This document shows positions 35,978 to 45,815 of a DNA stretch of 45,958 nucleotides, one piece after another. This stretch comes from an uncultured Collinsella sp. (GTDB lineage Bacteria > Actinomycetota > Coriobacteriia > Coriobacteriales > Coriobacteriaceae). The translations under genes were made by a program, and so were the position numbers. The first letter of the stretch is position 1; the number at the start of each line of letters is the position of its first letter. The DNA lies in contig CABSAN010000011.1 in NCBI GenBank assembly GCA_902475785.1, positions 1 to 45,958 on the forward strand, read 5' to 3'. The notes below the pieces were generated by a model. It was not told the DNA's origin, did not search any database, and worked only from the letters and a program-made list of their open reading frames with translations.

Positions 35978-38699
35978 TTCATTAGCTATGTCTAGGTTTC
36001 ATGCATTTGGAAAGGTTTATGAGTTCTGTCTGAGGCATAAATCGTGCTCCCTATTTTTATTCTATCTATTGCTTCTTACCCTTGTTTCCGTCTTTCTCTA
36101 CGCTCGATATTTATTTGGGGGTAGTTATCTAATCTATGTAGATTATGGTTCTGACAGCTTTGGCCAGTCTGTACCCTTTTTTCTAAATGCGGCTGATCGA
36201 TTTTCTCAGTTAAATTATTCTACCTGGAATGCGTCACAGTTTTTAGGTGGAACGACTGTACAATTATTTAACCCGGAGTACATCGTTTCATGGTTCGGTA
36301 GGGATAACTTACCCAGGATGATGTGTATATTCCAGATTGCTAAGATCCTTCTCGCCGGCTCGTTTTTCTACTTGTTTTTGGGTTATTTTAATTGTAGATA
36401 TCAGACGAAGTTTATATTCGGTTTTGGCATTGCATTCTCGGGCAGGATGCTGGCGCTTTGTGCATGGACTGCCTATACGCTGGAAGTAACTTTGCTCTCG
36501 GCATTTCTTTGGGCTGTTGCAAGGGTGCTGCACGATAAAAAGAAATTCGTTGCATTTCCAATTACGCTTGCTTTAATAATCATGACTTTAAGTGTATATG
36601 GACTCGTTCTATATACATGTATTTTGGTTATGTTTACAGCTTTTTATTTAGGTTATTTTGGTAAAAGTCAGTGCTACAGGTCCTATATTCATTGCTTTGC
36701 AAATTTGGGTTTCCTTTATGTAATGGGCATTGCCATTTCTGCGCCTTCCCTTCTTCCAAATATCTCAACCTATTTAGACAGCGCCCGTGTCTCTAAAGAT
36801 TCTGGTGGTAACCTAGCGGTTAACTCGATATCCCTTTTATCTAACCCACAAATTCTTGCTGAACAATGGTTGGGTTTCATCTCGAGTACTTCTTTTGGAT
36901 TTATGAGTGAATGCTCGAGTCCATCTGGTTTTTTGGGCAACGCTTTCTATTCTTCAAGTGTTGCTGCGGTTGTATGCCTGCCTTTTTGCTTTAAGGGCCA
37001 GACTAGAGCTCGTCGTTGCTGGCTTTCGGTGCTATTAATTTCCGTGGCCGCTTATGTTTGTCTTGATGTTTTTAGGTTCTTGCTCGGCGGCGGCGCTGTT
37101 GGCTCATTTGATTTCCGAATGTCATCGGTTTGGGTTATTTTCGTTCTCGCCTTATGCGGAGCCATCGGCTTTGAAAATCTACTCAATGGGAACAATGCCA
37201 TTCAAGTATTTGTCTGGATCTGCGCTGCATTCGTGGTCACGATTGTCTCTGCCGCTTTCCTTGAATTTAACGTGAATAAACACGCTCTGCTCTATTTTTC
37301 TTTGTTCGCAATTTTGGTATTTTTATTAGTCAGCTTCCTTCGCCATTCGTCTTTCTTTAACTATTTAATTGTTTTCATATCGGTTGCATCTGTATTGTTC
37401 GGTGGATATCAGCTTGTTAATGATGTTCCGACAGTCAGTAAACAGCAGTATTGGGATTCCTTCAATACTGATTTGCGCGACACGATTTCCGAATATGCGA
37501 TAAAACAGCCAGCTAGGATTGATTTTCAAACTCAAATGCTGACCGCTCCTATGGCAAATTCATATATGGGAACTGAATCTTATATTGGAGGGGTTGGCAC
37601 TTCTTCCGCTGTTACGGAGTTTATGTCTGCTGTTGGCAACGATTATATCGAGCAGCTGGGCTATTCGCGATATACCTATGGCTTTTCTGATATTAGTCTG
37701 AACGCGATGCTTGGAGTGGGCTACTCGGTTTACTCAAACCCTGACATTAGCTATATCAGCCCATTTGGTTATACCAATTTAAATAGTGATGGTTATTACC
37801 AAGTATATGAGAATCAAAATTCAATTCAGCCGATTTCGTTCTACTCCGCATCAAGTGTAATCAGCGACTCTGATTTCTATAAGTCTGAACGTTCTGATAG
37901 AGGAGCGCTTCTTCTGGATGCGTTGGTGTTAGACGATTCTAAGTCTGCTGAAGGTAAAACCATTGTTGAGAAAAATCATGAGGCACTGACTTATGGAGAC
38001 TGCATCGGATCTTCACCAAACAATGTAACCGTCTCGAAGTCTTCGCAATTTGATATTCAGGATTTCGATGGATGTATCGCATTGAATTTTAAGTTTCATG
38101 CGTCGGCTACAACGAGTGGTAGCGTCTCGATCGTTGCAAAGTTTTATAACTCTCAAGATGATTCTGAGGATGTTTTGCCGGTGTATCTCGCTGCTGGCGA
38201 TGAATCTGTAAGGATTCCATTCAGCAATAATCATTACAACAAGGTTGAGATTTCTATCGTTGGTGTCAACTGTGCCGATGATGCCGAGTTAAGCAATATA
38301 TGGGTTGAGGCAGTTCCCGATAAATATATTGATCACTATCTAAGTTCTTGTAACGAAAGGAACAAAGCAAATTGTTCGGTGATTTCATTTACCAATGATG
38401 AGCTGTCCGTTTCCATTGACGCTCCAAGCGCAGGTTATTTATTTGCACCAATTCCTTATTCTGCTAATTGGAGGGCTTTTGTTGATGGCACTGAGGTGAA
38501 TACCCATTTAGCAAACTTGGCTTTTACTTCAATTAAAATTGGACATGGAAAACATACTGTCACTCTTAAATATATTGATTCCACCTATCGCTTGGGATTG
38601 ACTCTGTTCTTTGTGGCTATTGCAATTCTGCTTGCCGTGAAGTTGTTTCCACTTATCGTTTCATATGTACGTAAGGGTAAAGATGCCAACCGAGATTAA
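35967..38699 (+). CDS. YfhO-like multispan membrane protein (putative GT-C glycosyltransferase)
   Basis: 910 residues from the ATG at 35967, overlapping rfbB by 11 nt, with GAGGAG upstream. Roughly a dozen membrane helices fill residues 20-500, then comes a large outward domain (about 510-870) and a last helix. YVDYGSDSFGQSVPFF in the first loop carries acidic residues as expected for GT-C enzymes. YfhO in Bacillus is implicated in putting a sugar from undecaprenyl phosphate onto lipoteichoic acid, working with CsbB and GtcA-type proteins. Here a matching lipid-linked sugar could come from the 26007 enzyme. The link is inference. Confidence 0.82.
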   Translation: MVNNSLAMSRFHAFGKVYEFCLRHKSCSLFLFYLLLLTLVSVFLYARYLFGGSYLIYVDYGSDSFGQSVPFFLNAADRFSQLNYSTWNASQFLGGTTVQLFNPEYIVSWFGRDNLPRMMCIFQIAKILLAGSFFYLFLGYFNCRYQTKFIFGFGIAFSGRMLALCAWTAYTLEVTLLSAFLWAVARVLHDKKKFVAFPITLALIIMTLSVYGLVLYTCILVMFTAFYLGYFGKSQCYRSYIHCFANLGFLYVMGIAISAPSLLPNISTYLDSARVSKDSGGNLAVNSISLLSNPQILAEQWLGFISSTSFGFMSECSSPSGFLGNAFYSSSVAAVVCLPFCFKGQTRARRCWLSVLLISVAAYVCLDVFRFLLGGGAVGSFDFRMSSVWVIFVLALCGAIGFENLLNGNNAIQVFVWICAAFVVTIVSAAFLEFNVNKHALLYFSLFAILVFLLVSFLRHSSFFNYLIVFISVASVLFGGYQLVNDVPTVSKQQYWDSFNTDLRDTISEYAIKQPARIDFQTQMLTAPMANSYMGTESYIGGVGTSSAVTEFMSAVGNDYIEQLGYSRYTYGFSDISLNAMLGVGYSVYSNPDISYISPFGYTNLNSDGYYQVYENQNSIQPISFYSASSVISDSDFYKSERSDRGALLLDALVLDDSKSAEGKTIVEKNHEALTYGDCIGSSPNNVTVSKSSQFDIQDFDGCIALNFKFHASATTSGSVSIVAKFYNSQDDSEDVLPVYLAAGDESVRIPFSNNHYNKVEISIVGVNCADDAELSNIWVEAVPDKYIDHYLSSCNERNKANCSVISFTNDELSVSIDAPSAGYLFAPIPYSANWRAFVDGTEVNTHLANLAFTSIKIGHGKHTVTLKYIDSTYRLGLTLFFVAIAILLAVKLFPLIVSYVRKGKDANRD

Positions 38700-39729
38700 T
38701 CAGCCTGCTCATTCGCTTGGGTTTACCAAAACAATGACGTCATGTGCTAAGGGCCTGGCGCTCATATTGCTTTTTGTTCACCATATTATTCCCAATAATC
38801 CGGGGGTTAATTTACCTATTGCTCAGCTATCTATTTCACAGGTATTGGCTACTTCTGCAAAATCATGCGTTTCTATTTTTATGATCCTGTCAGGTTACGG
38901 CATCTGTTTTAAATTGAGCAAGACAGATGGGTCTTTTTCCAATATGGCCGCTGCTATTTGCAATCGGTTGCGTAAGTTCTGGTCGTCTTTTATCCCGATG
39001 TACTTATTCTCGCTGTTAGTTTCTGTTTGCGTCGGTGTTTCGGTTATATCAGTTTACGGTAAGGGTTTTGGATTTCTTCTGTTTCTGGTAAAAGACATGT
39101 TCGGATTGGCCTCAGAATTCTTTAGCTCACCTACGCTATGTGGAGCGTGGTGGTATTTGGGTGCTGCTATATGCTGCTATGTGCTTGCGCCGTTTTTTTA
39201 TATGGTCATCTCGAAGGGAAAGCTCGCTAACTGCATCCTGCTACTTGTTGCTTATACGCCTTGGCTGGTTTATCTCATCGTTGATGACCCTAATATGCAT
39301 ACCGACAGAGAATTGTTTTATATTTTTGCATTTGTGTTGGGAATGACTGCATGTAAAAGGGGATTATTTGTTAAGTTTTTGGAGTGCCGTAACACTTATA
39401 AATATCCACTTGCCGGCATCGTTCTCCTGGGATTGTGCGTTGCGCGTTTTAAATTGAACTTAATGGTTGATTCGTTTATTGCATTCTGTTTAATCCTTCT
39501 GATGACTCAAATCGCAAGAGAAGGCTCCCTCTTGGGTAGTTTTTTCAAATATTTGGGCGAGTCAAGTGGAAACGTTTATATGTTTCACGTTTCGATACTT
39601 GGTGTTTTGGGTTCTGTGCCATTCGTTAATCACTGGGTGGAGATTATTTTCTCTTTATTTTTGTGTTTGTCTATTAACGCCATGTTAGTTGAAATTCGAA
39701 GGAACTTATTTCAATTGATACACAGTTAG
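38683..39729 (+). CDS. Acyltransferase 3 family membrane protein
   Basis: 348 residues from the ATG at 38683 (AAGGGTAAAG upstream), overlapping the YfhO-like gene by 17 nt. About ten membrane helices. KGLALILLFVHHIIPN near residue 30 carries the catalytic-type His of Acyl_transf_3 proteins, and FMILSGYGICF follows. Such enzymes O-acetylate surface glycans across the membrane. It probably acetylates the island polymer or another wall sugar. It lacks a C-terminal SGNH domain, unlike OatA. Confidence 0.87.
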   Translation: MPTEINQPAHSLGFTKTMTSCAKGLALILLFVHHIIPNNPGVNLPIAQLSISQVLATSAKSCVSIFMILSGYGICFKLSKTDGSFSNMAAAICNRLRKFWSSFIPMYLFSLLVSVCVGVSVISVYGKGFGFLLFLVKDMFGLASEFFSSPTLCGAWWYLGAAICCYVLAPFFYMVISKGKLANCILLLVAYTPWLVYLIVDDPNMHTDRELFYIFAFVLGMTACKRGLFVKFLECRNTYKYPLAGIVLLGLCVARFKLNLMVDSFIAFCLILLMTQIAREGSLLGSFFKYLGESSGNVYMFHVSILGVLGSVPFVNHWVEIIFSLFLCLSINAMLVEIRRNLFQLIHS

Positions 39730-39889
39730 AGCTTGATCCTCTTGGCATCTCTGAGCATTATTCTGGTCGATTCGTTTTGAACGACTGGACACCGCCTATT
39801 TTATGTTTCCAATTTTTCATGGATTAGCTTTAGCCAAGCTGCATTATGCTGATTCGTGTTTGCTCTCACTTATGATTAGGAGCGTAGTC

Positions 39890-42800
39890 TTGTCTCGTTT
39901 TTCTATTTGTGTTTCTTCCTATAAAGACGCGGAATACCTGCCTGCCTGCATCGATAGCGTGCTGCATCAGTCTTTTGCTGATTTTGAATTGATTATTGTC
40001 GACGACGGCAGTCCTGATAATACTGCTTCAATTCTTAAAGACTACGCCGAGCGCGATAGCCGTGTTAAGCCCATTATTAAATCGCACAACGAGGGCGTTC
40101 ATCTTGGCCGCAAATCTGCTGTCGAACAATGCTCTGGCGATCTCATTATTCTTTTAGATTCTGATGACGAACTTGAGCCCGGCTTTCTTTCAGAGCTCAA
40201 TGACTATTCTCTTGCTCATCCTGCAGACATCTACCATTTTGGGATTAAGGTTGTAAATGCGGGCGTATCTGAGCAAGAACGTATTGAATTTGAGTCCTAT
40301 GTAAATCGTGATATTGAGCCTTTGAACGGTTCGGATATCTGTAACGCTGCATTCAGCAGCGAGGCTGGTTATCGCCAAGATTGGCGCATCACACAACGTG
40401 CTTATGACGCCCGTTACTTTAAACGAGCGTTCTCCGATATGACAAACGATAGGATGGGTCGCGCTCAAGACGGTTACGAATGTTTTGTTGCTCTTGCAGA
40501 GGCAGATTCTCAGCTTACCTGTAACGATATTGTCGGGCTTAAGTATTATTTGGGTCGCGGAGTTAACTCAGGGTCCAAGATGTCGCCCGACTCTTTCCTG
40601 CGGAGCACTCAGGGCTTCTGGAGTTCTGTGACACATATGGCAGAATTCTCCGAGAATTTCAATAAGTTTGATTTGTCTGTGGCCTTTAGTGGCGGTAAGA
40701 CAAAGTTGATGGATCTTCTATTTAACGATTGGTTTGTTCGCGTAGATAATTCCAATAAAATCGATGCAGCTAAAAAAGCGGCTTCCGTGGTTGGTGACTT
40801 GGAAGTTGCTGAACAAGTTATGCGCCTGACTCGTGATGCAGCTTATGCGGAGTGGGTAAATGACAGTGGCGATGTTTCGGTAGAAACATTAAGGACTTGG
40901 TATCGCGAGGCCAAATCAATGGCAGGTACAGATTATTTTGTTTCCAATCGCCTTATGGATTTCGCTGATGCTGCCAAGCTTCATATTTGCGAAGTTGAAG
41001 AGAGGGCAAAAAAGCGTTGTTGCGCGAAACAGGATATCCGGATCTTTGTATCAACTCATAAAAGAGTCGATTTGTTCGACAGCGAATTATTCCAGCCTGT
41101 TCAGGTCGGCTGTTCATCTCGAAGTGATATTTTCCACTGGGCATTCCAGGATAACGACGGCGAGAATATTTCTGATCAAAACCCTATGTATTGCGAACTG
41201 ACTACGCAGTATTGGGCTTGGAAGAATACCGACAGCGATTATGTTGGTTTTTGTCACTATCGTCGCTATTTTGATTTTGCTCGAAAACGCCATGAGGAAA
41301 ATCTTTATGGCGAGGTGATGGACGCCTATATTGATGCTAAATCTCAGGCTGAGTATTGTCTTGACGACGATAGCGTCCGTAAATACGTGAAAGAATTTGA
41401 CGTGATTACGACCGAGCGTAAGGATATTCGTCCTTACTGCGGGTCTTCTGCAACCATTCGCAAGCAATACGATCTTGCCGACAAATTGTTTGTCGAGGAT
41501 CTTGATAAAGTCGTTTCCATTCTCGGTAAACAGCATCCTGAGTATCTTGAGGATGCTCAGGCTTTCCTCAAAGGGCACACCGCGCGCTTCTGCAACATGT
41601 TCATCATGAAGCGGGCCATTTTTAACGCATATTGCGAGTGGTTATTCCCGATTCTCGAAGAGTTTGTTAATACGACAGACATGTCGAAATACAGCAAGGA
41701 AGGCCTGCGCACACCCGGTCACCTTGCTGAAAGGCTCTTGAATATTTATTTGCTTCATCATGAGCGTGTTGGTGAGGGTTGGAAAACTGCCGAGCTGCAG
41801 TGTGTTCACTTTACTGAGCCAGATTATCATGGCGAACTCGGTCTTCCGCGTCTTTCTGGCGATCCCCGCCCCATAATCCCTGTTGTCTTTGCCTCGGACA
41901 ATAATTATGTCCCCATGCTTACGACCACAATCTATTCAATGCTTGCAAATGCTTCTACAGACTATCGCTACGATATCGTCGTGCTGCATCGTGATATCAA
42001 TGGGGAAAACCAAGCTCGTATGAAGAGCTTCTTTGGGGCTTTCCCTCACGCCGGTGTGAGGTTCTGCAGCGTCTCTGCCATCATCGATCGATATGAGCTG
42101 ACTACAAATAATCCGCATATTAGTGTTGAGACTTATTATCGCTTCCTTATTCAGAAGCTATTGCCTTACTACAATAAAGTCCTTTATCTTGATTCTGATC
42201 TTATTGTTAAGGGTGACGTTTCGGAGCTGTATGAAACCGAACTCGGTACTAACCTGCTCGGCGCAACACGTGATATCGATTTCCTAGGCAACTTAAACAT
42301 GAAAAATGGTGAGCGTTTAAAGTATGCCAAGACGGTACTAGGGATGACTAACCCCTATGATTACTTCCAGGCCGGTGTTCTGCTGCTTAACACGCGTGAA
42401 ATGCGGAGTCTTCACACGATTGAAGAGTGGCTCGAATTTGCTTCTGACGATCGTTTTATTTATAACGACCAGGATGTGTTGAATGCTCATTGCGAAGGGC
42501 GCGTTACCTGGCTTAACTATGACTGGAACGTTATGATTGATTGTGGCAATCGCATCGCAAACGTGTTCAGCTATGCTCCTCACCAGGTTTTTGATGCATT
42601 TAATGATTCGCGTAGCCATGAGCGGATTGTGCACTATGCCGGGTTTGAAAAGCCATGGAAGTTCGCTTATTGCGATCGTAGCCAGCTGTATTGGAAGTAT
42701 GCCCGTGAGACACCTTTCTATGAGAAGCTTCTTGCTTTGCTTGTTGGATCCGGTTCTTCAGCTGACACACCGCTGTTGATGCACGAAAAGGCCGTTTCTG

Positions 42801-42904
42801 AAACCAGCCCGCTGCGTAAAATAGTTGACCCGTTATGTCCCGTTGGCTCTGCGCGGCGTGAAGTTCTTAAATCTATTGGTAGAGCTGTTCAGGGAAAGAA
42901 GTAG
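39890..42904 (+). CDS. Three-domain glycosyltransferase (GT2, DUF4422, GT8)
   Basis: 1004 residues from a TTG at 39890, which has AGGAG 7 nt upstream; earlier in-frame ATGs at 39803 and 39872 lack a site. Domain 1 (about 1-230) is GT2: FSICVSSYKDAEYLPACI, LIIVDDGSPDNT, LIILLDSDDELEPGF. Domain 2 (about 380-620) resembles DUF4422: IRIFVSTHKRVDLF, YCELTTQYWAWKN, YVGFCHYRRYF. Domain 3 (about 660-960) is GT8: PVVFASDNNYVPMLTTTIYS, VLYLDSDLIVKGDVSELY and the late VHYAGFEKPWKF. Three transferase-type domains in one chain could build a short repeat unit. Terminator downstream. Confidence 0.88.
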   Translation: MSRFSICVSSYKDAEYLPACIDSVLHQSFADFELIIVDDGSPDNTASILKDYAERDSRVKPIIKSHNEGVHLGRKSAVEQCSGDLIILLDSDDELEPGFLSELNDYSLAHPADIYHFGIKVVNAGVSEQERIEFESYVNRDIEPLNGSDICNAAFSSEAGYRQDWRITQRAYDARYFKRAFSDMTNDRMGRAQDGYECFVALAEADSQLTCNDIVGLKYYLGRGVNSGSKMSPDSFLRSTQGFWSSVTHMAEFSENFNKFDLSVAFSGGKTKLMDLLFNDWFVRVDNSNKIDAAKKAASVVGDLEVAEQVMRLTRDAAYAEWVNDSGDVSVETLRTWYREAKSMAGTDYFVSNRLMDFADAAKLHICEVEERAKKRCCAKQDIRIFVSTHKRVDLFDSELFQPVQVGCSSRSDIFHWAFQDNDGENISDQNPMYCELTTQYWAWKNTDSDYVGFCHYRRYFDFARKRHEENLYGEVMDAYIDAKSQAEYCLDDDSVRKYVKEFDVITTERKDIRPYCGSSATIRKQYDLADKLFVEDLDKVVSILGKQHPEYLEDAQAFLKGHTARFCNMFIMKRAIFNAYCEWLFPILEEFVNTTDMSKYSKEGLRTPGHLAERLLNIYLLHHERVGEGWKTAELQCVHFTEPDYHGELGLPRLSGDPRPIIPVVFASDNNYVPMLTTTIYSMLANASTDYRYDIVVLHRDINGENQARMKSFFGAFPHAGVRFCSVSAIIDRYELTTNNPHISVETYYRFLIQKLLPYYNKVLYLDSDLIVKGDVSELYETELGTNLLGATRDIDFLGNLNMKNGERLKYAKTVLGMTNPYDYFQAGVLLLNTREMRSLHTIEEWLEFASDDRFIYNDQDVLNAHCEGRVTWLNYDWNVMIDCGNRIANVFSYAPHQVFDAFNDSRSHERIVHYAGFEKPWKFAYCDRSQLYWKYARETPFYEKLLALLVGSGSSADTPLLMHEKAVSETSPLRKIVDPLCPVGSARREVLKSIGRAVQGKK

Positions 42905-42918
42905 CCGAGTCTGTTTCG

Positions 42919-42950
42919 AGGCATGGAGCGCACGCTCCATGCCTTTCTTT
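42919..42950 (+). terminator. Terminator after the three-domain glycosyltransferase
   Basis: A near-perfect inverted repeat (42919-42930 with 42933-42944) followed by TTTCTTT, 15 nt after the stop. Confidence 0.88.
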
Positions 42951-43056
42951 AGATAAAGTATGGGTTAATACCCCTCTTTTAGGGGCCCGTTCATTCTGCG
43001 AGCTACGGGAGGATATACTTCTCTCTCGACATGATATTGTTGTTAAGGAGTCGTTT

Positions 43057-43902
43057 GTGGCGAATAGCATGGATGGCCGCGTTGGTGCGAAGAGTATTCA
43101 ATCGCACGCGGCCAATGATATTCAAAAGGATTTTTATATCCTAAAACAGCTAGTTACCAAGGATTTTAAGCTGAAATATCGTCGTAGCGTTCTTGGCGTC
43201 GCGTGGTCAGTGCTTAATCCTTTGCTTATGATGATCGTGATGGCGGTCGTTTTTTCGACGATTTTTGCCCAGGGCCGAAATGGTTCTATTACGCCAGAGA
43301 TGTATCCGCTTTACTTAATTGTTGGTAATGTTACTTTCGCCGTTATGTCCGATTCCACATCGCAGGCCATGACGTCGATACTTGCTGCAGCGTCATTGTT
43401 AAAGAAGGTCAAAGTCCATCGCTGGGTATTTCCCGTTCAAAAGGCTTTGTTTGCCTTGGTAAATTTTGCTTTTTCGCTTGTTGCTGTTGCCTTAGTCATG
43501 TTGTGGTTCCGTGTAGTGCCCACATGGCATCTTGTTTGGCTTCCGGTGTGTCTGATTCTTTTAATGTTGTTTTGCATGGGTATTGGTCTGGCGCTTTCTG
43601 CCCTTGCAGTTTTCTTTAGAGATGTGATCCATCTTTGGAGCGTTGTGATTACCGCCTGGACGTACTTTACTCCTATTTTTTGGACTACAGATTTTATTGC
43701 CGGAATGCCACATATCCTTAGGGTTCTAATGTATGCGAACCCCATGTATAACTATTTGACTTTCATGCGTGATATCTTCCTGTTTCAGTGCAATCCTTCC
43801 ACACAGGTATTGGTTTTTTGCGTCCTATGGGCAGTCCTTTCACTGGTTATAGGGTATGCAGTATTTCATAAGAGCGAGCATAAGTTTATTCTTTATATCT
43901 AG
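43057..43902 (+). CDS. ABC-2 type polysaccharide/teichoic acid exporter permease (Wzm/TagG-like)
   Basis: 281 residues, GTG start with AAGGAG upstream. Six membrane helices follow a cytoplasmic N-terminal amphipathic region; LVTKDFKLKYRRSVLGVAWSVLNPLLMMIV is the typical ABC-2 entry. It forms the membrane channel of a two-component exporter with the ATPase 9 nt downstream. It would carry a lipid-linked polymer made by the island across the membrane. TagG and Wzm cannot be told apart on sequence alone. Confidence 0.9.
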   Translation: MANSMDGRVGAKSIQSHAANDIQKDFYILKQLVTKDFKLKYRRSVLGVAWSVLNPLLMMIVMAVVFSTIFAQGRNGSITPEMYPLYLIVGNVTFAVMSDSTSQAMTSILAAASLLKKVKVHRWVFPVQKALFALVNFAFSLVAVALVMLWFRVVPTWHLVWLPVCLILLMLFCMGIGLALSALAVFFRDVIHLWSVVITAWTYFTPIFWTTDFIAGMPHILRVLMYANPMYNYLTFMRDIFLFQCNPSTQVLVFCVLWAVLSLVIGYAVFHKSEHKFILYI

Positions 43903-43911
43903 GGGAATAGT

Positions 43912-44700
43912 ATGTCTGGAGTTATTCAAGCGGGTGCTATGCCCTCGGTTGACTATGAGAAGAAGCCTCTTTCGGTTGAAGTTAAAGATGTCTCTATGGT
44001 CTTTAATATGGCTTCTGAGTCGCTGGGTAGCTTTAAAGAGTATTTTATAAAGCTTGCGAAACACGAACTCTTTTTTGAGGAGTTTAGGGCACTTAAACAC
44101 ATCTCATTCGAAGTTCATCAGGGCGAGGTCGTTGGTCTGGTCGGAACGAATGGATCCGGCAAATCCACTATGCTTAAGATCATTGCTGGCGTTCTTGAGC
44201 CGAGCGAAGGCGAGGTCAGGGTTCATGGCAACATTGCTCCGCTTATCGAGCTTGGTGCCGGTTTTGACCCGGAGCTGACGGCTCGCGAGAATATCTACCT
44301 TAACGGCTCACTTCTCGGATATACCAAGGAATTTATCGATGCAAACTTCGATGGGATCATCGATTTTGCTGAGCTTAATGATTTTGTCGATATGCCGCTA
44401 AAGAATTTTTCTTCGGGTATGGTGGCACGTATCGCCTTTGCAATTGCTACGATTACCGAGCCTGATATTTTGATTGTTGATGAAACGCTATCGGTTGGTG
44501 ATGTGTTCTTCCAGGAAAAGTGCGAAAGGCGAATTCAACATTTTATTGAATCCGGTGATGTGACAGTTCTGTTTGTTTCTCACTCGATGGAACAGGTTGA
44601 GCGAATCTGCCAGCGTGCCGTGTGGATTGAGAAAGGCGATCTTCGTATGGATGGGCCCGTCGACGACGTGTGTAATGCGTATCGCGATCAATTCAATTAG
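43912..44700 (+). CDS. ABC exporter ATPase (Wzt/TagH-like, no C-terminal binding domain)
   Basis: 262 residues. Walker A GTNGSGKST at 78-86, a Q-loop region LIELGAGFDPELTARENIYLNG typical of polysaccharide exporters, signature NFSSGMVARIAFA, Walker B DILIVDETLSVGD and switch His VSHSMEQ. The length ends right after the nucleotide-binding domain, so it lacks the extra glycan-recognition domain of long Wzt proteins. Pairs with the permease. It closes the glycan island, 20 nt before tRNA-Arg. Confidence 0.92.
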   Translation: MSGVIQAGAMPSVDYEKKPLSVEVKDVSMVFNMASESLGSFKEYFIKLAKHELFFEEFRALKHISFEVHQGEVVGLVGTNGSGKSTMLKIIAGVLEPSEGEVRVHGNIAPLIELGAGFDPELTARENIYLNGSLLGYTKEFIDANFDGIIDFAELNDFVDMPLKNFSSGMVARIAFAIATITEPDILIVDETLSVGDVFFQEKCERRIQHFIESGDVTVLFVSHSMEQVERICQRAVWIEKGDLRMDGPVDDVCNAYRDQFN

Positions 44701-44720
44701 TTTATAATCTAATCTTGTTC

Positions 44721-44797
44721 GCTCCATTAGCTCAGCTGGATAGAGCAGGGGACTTCTAATCCCAAGGTCGACGGTTCGAATCCGCCATGGAGCACCA
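44721..44797 (+). tRNA. tRNA-Arg (TCT)
   Basis: 77 nt with encoded CCA at 44795-44797. Acceptor GCTCCAT pairs with ATGGAGC, and the anticodon loop CTTCTAA gives TCT. It marks the right border of the island. Confidence 0.95.
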
Positions 44798-44807
44798 AAA
44801 AACAAAA

Positions 44808-44838
44808 ACGGACTGAGCTCTGCTCAGTCTGTTTTTTA
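44808..44838 (+). terminator. Terminator after tRNA-Arg
   Basis: An 11-bp stem (44808-44818 with 44822-44832, one G-T pair) followed by TTTTTT. Confidence 0.9.
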
Positions 44839-44863
44839 TTTCAAGACTTTAGTCTGCTGGCCG

Positions 44864-44887
44864 GGTAGTGTCGAGAAAGTTGGTGTA
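44864..44887. repeat. Putative IS end, copy 1
   Basis: 24 bp identical to 45905-45928 in the same orientation; the sequences diverge immediately on the right side of both copies. Confidence 0.75.
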
Positions 44888-44934
44888 AGGGCCCTTGCGG
44901 CCCCTGTGTCCGATATCCGGAATTAGTTGTTATC

Positions 44935-45804
44935 CTAGGCCGCCTCCACGCTGTCGGCAAGTTCCAGGCTGGATTCGATCATCTTCCTGGCCGTCTTCTC
45001 CAGCTCCGCCCAGTCGTGCTCGCCCGCGGCACCCATTCTGAACGCGGCGTCATGCATCTCGGCCATCTTCCTCTCCGAGAAGTAGCGCGAGCCGGACCAT
45101 GTCTCGGCCTGGTCGCACATGACGGCGCCCACGAGCCTGAGCAGCGAACTCTCCGACGGGAAGACCTGCACCACGCGCGAGCGGCGCTTTATCTCCCTGT
45201 TGGCGCGCTCCTGCACGTTGTTGGTGCGCAGGCGCTTCCAGTGCGACGGCGGGAAGTCCAGGTACGCGAGCGCGTCGGGCTCCGCCTCCTCGAGCACCCT
45301 CGCCGCCCTCGGGCAGCACACCCCCAGCATCTCGCACGCCGCGTGGTACATGGCCACGGCGGTGGCGGCGTCCCTGGCGCGGAAGACCGAGGAGACGATG
45401 CGCCCCACGTGGCGCCTCAGCTGCCAGGAGCCGGCCTCGCGCATGCAGTCGCGCATCAGGTGCACGGCGCATCGCTGCCAGGCCGCCCCCTGGAAGACCT
45501 CGCCTATGGCCCTGACCAGGCCCCTGTGGGCATCGGATACGACGAGCTCGGTGCCGAAGGCTCCGCGGTCGCGAAGCGCCTGCAGGAAGCCGAGCCACGA
45601 GTCGTAGGACTCCGTGTCCACCACGGATACCCCCAGCACCCGCCTCCAGCCGGACTCGTCGCAGCCTATCGCCGTGACCACCGCGGTCGAAGCCACCCGT
45701 CCGCCCCTACGGCACTTGACGTAGGTGGCGTCGAGCCAGATGTAGGGTTGTGTTCCGTCAAGTAAAAATCGACAAATACGTCTGTCGAATTTCGACACCC
45801 TCAT
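44935..45804 (-). CDS. IS256 (mutator) family transposase, N-terminally truncated
   Basis: 289 residues. The catalytic DDE set is present: D25 (IWLDATYVK), D91 (VVSDAHRGL) and E199 (NNVQERANRE), with the family CAVHLMRD stretch at 112-119. Normal members have about 400 residues, so around 130 N-terminal residues are missing. The first 18 residues are encoded by a short AT-rich segment (about 45748-45800) unlike the GC-rich body, which suggests a junction. GGAGG lies before the ATG at 45804, so this start may belong to a resident gene fused to the transposase remnant. Probably non-functional without its N-terminal DNA-binding part. Confidence 0.8.
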   Translation of the reverse strand: MRVSKFDRRICRFLLDGTQPYIWLDATYVKCRRGGRVASTAVVTAIGCDESGWRRVLGVSVVDTESYDSWLGFLQALRDRGAFGTELVVSDAHRGLVRAIGEVFQGAAWQRCAVHLMRDCMREAGSWQLRRHVGRIVSSVFRARDAATAVAMYHAACEMLGVCCPRAARVLEEAEPDALAYLDFPPSHWKRLRTNNVQERANREIKRRSRVVQVFPSESSLLRLVGAVMCDQAETWSGSRYFSERKMAEMHDAAFRMGAAGEHDWAELEKTARKMIESSLELADSVEAA

Positions 45805-45815
45805 GCTGACCGCCT

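Larger units (their letters stand above)
44864..45804 (-). mobile_element. Partial IS256-type element
   Basis: Begins with a 24-bp sequence (44864-44887) that looks like an IS end and contains an IS256-type transposase on the minus strand. The expected inverted end beyond the gene 5' side is absent. Instead the same end sequence recurs in direct orientation at 45905. The element therefore appears truncated on its right side. Confidence 0.65.
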
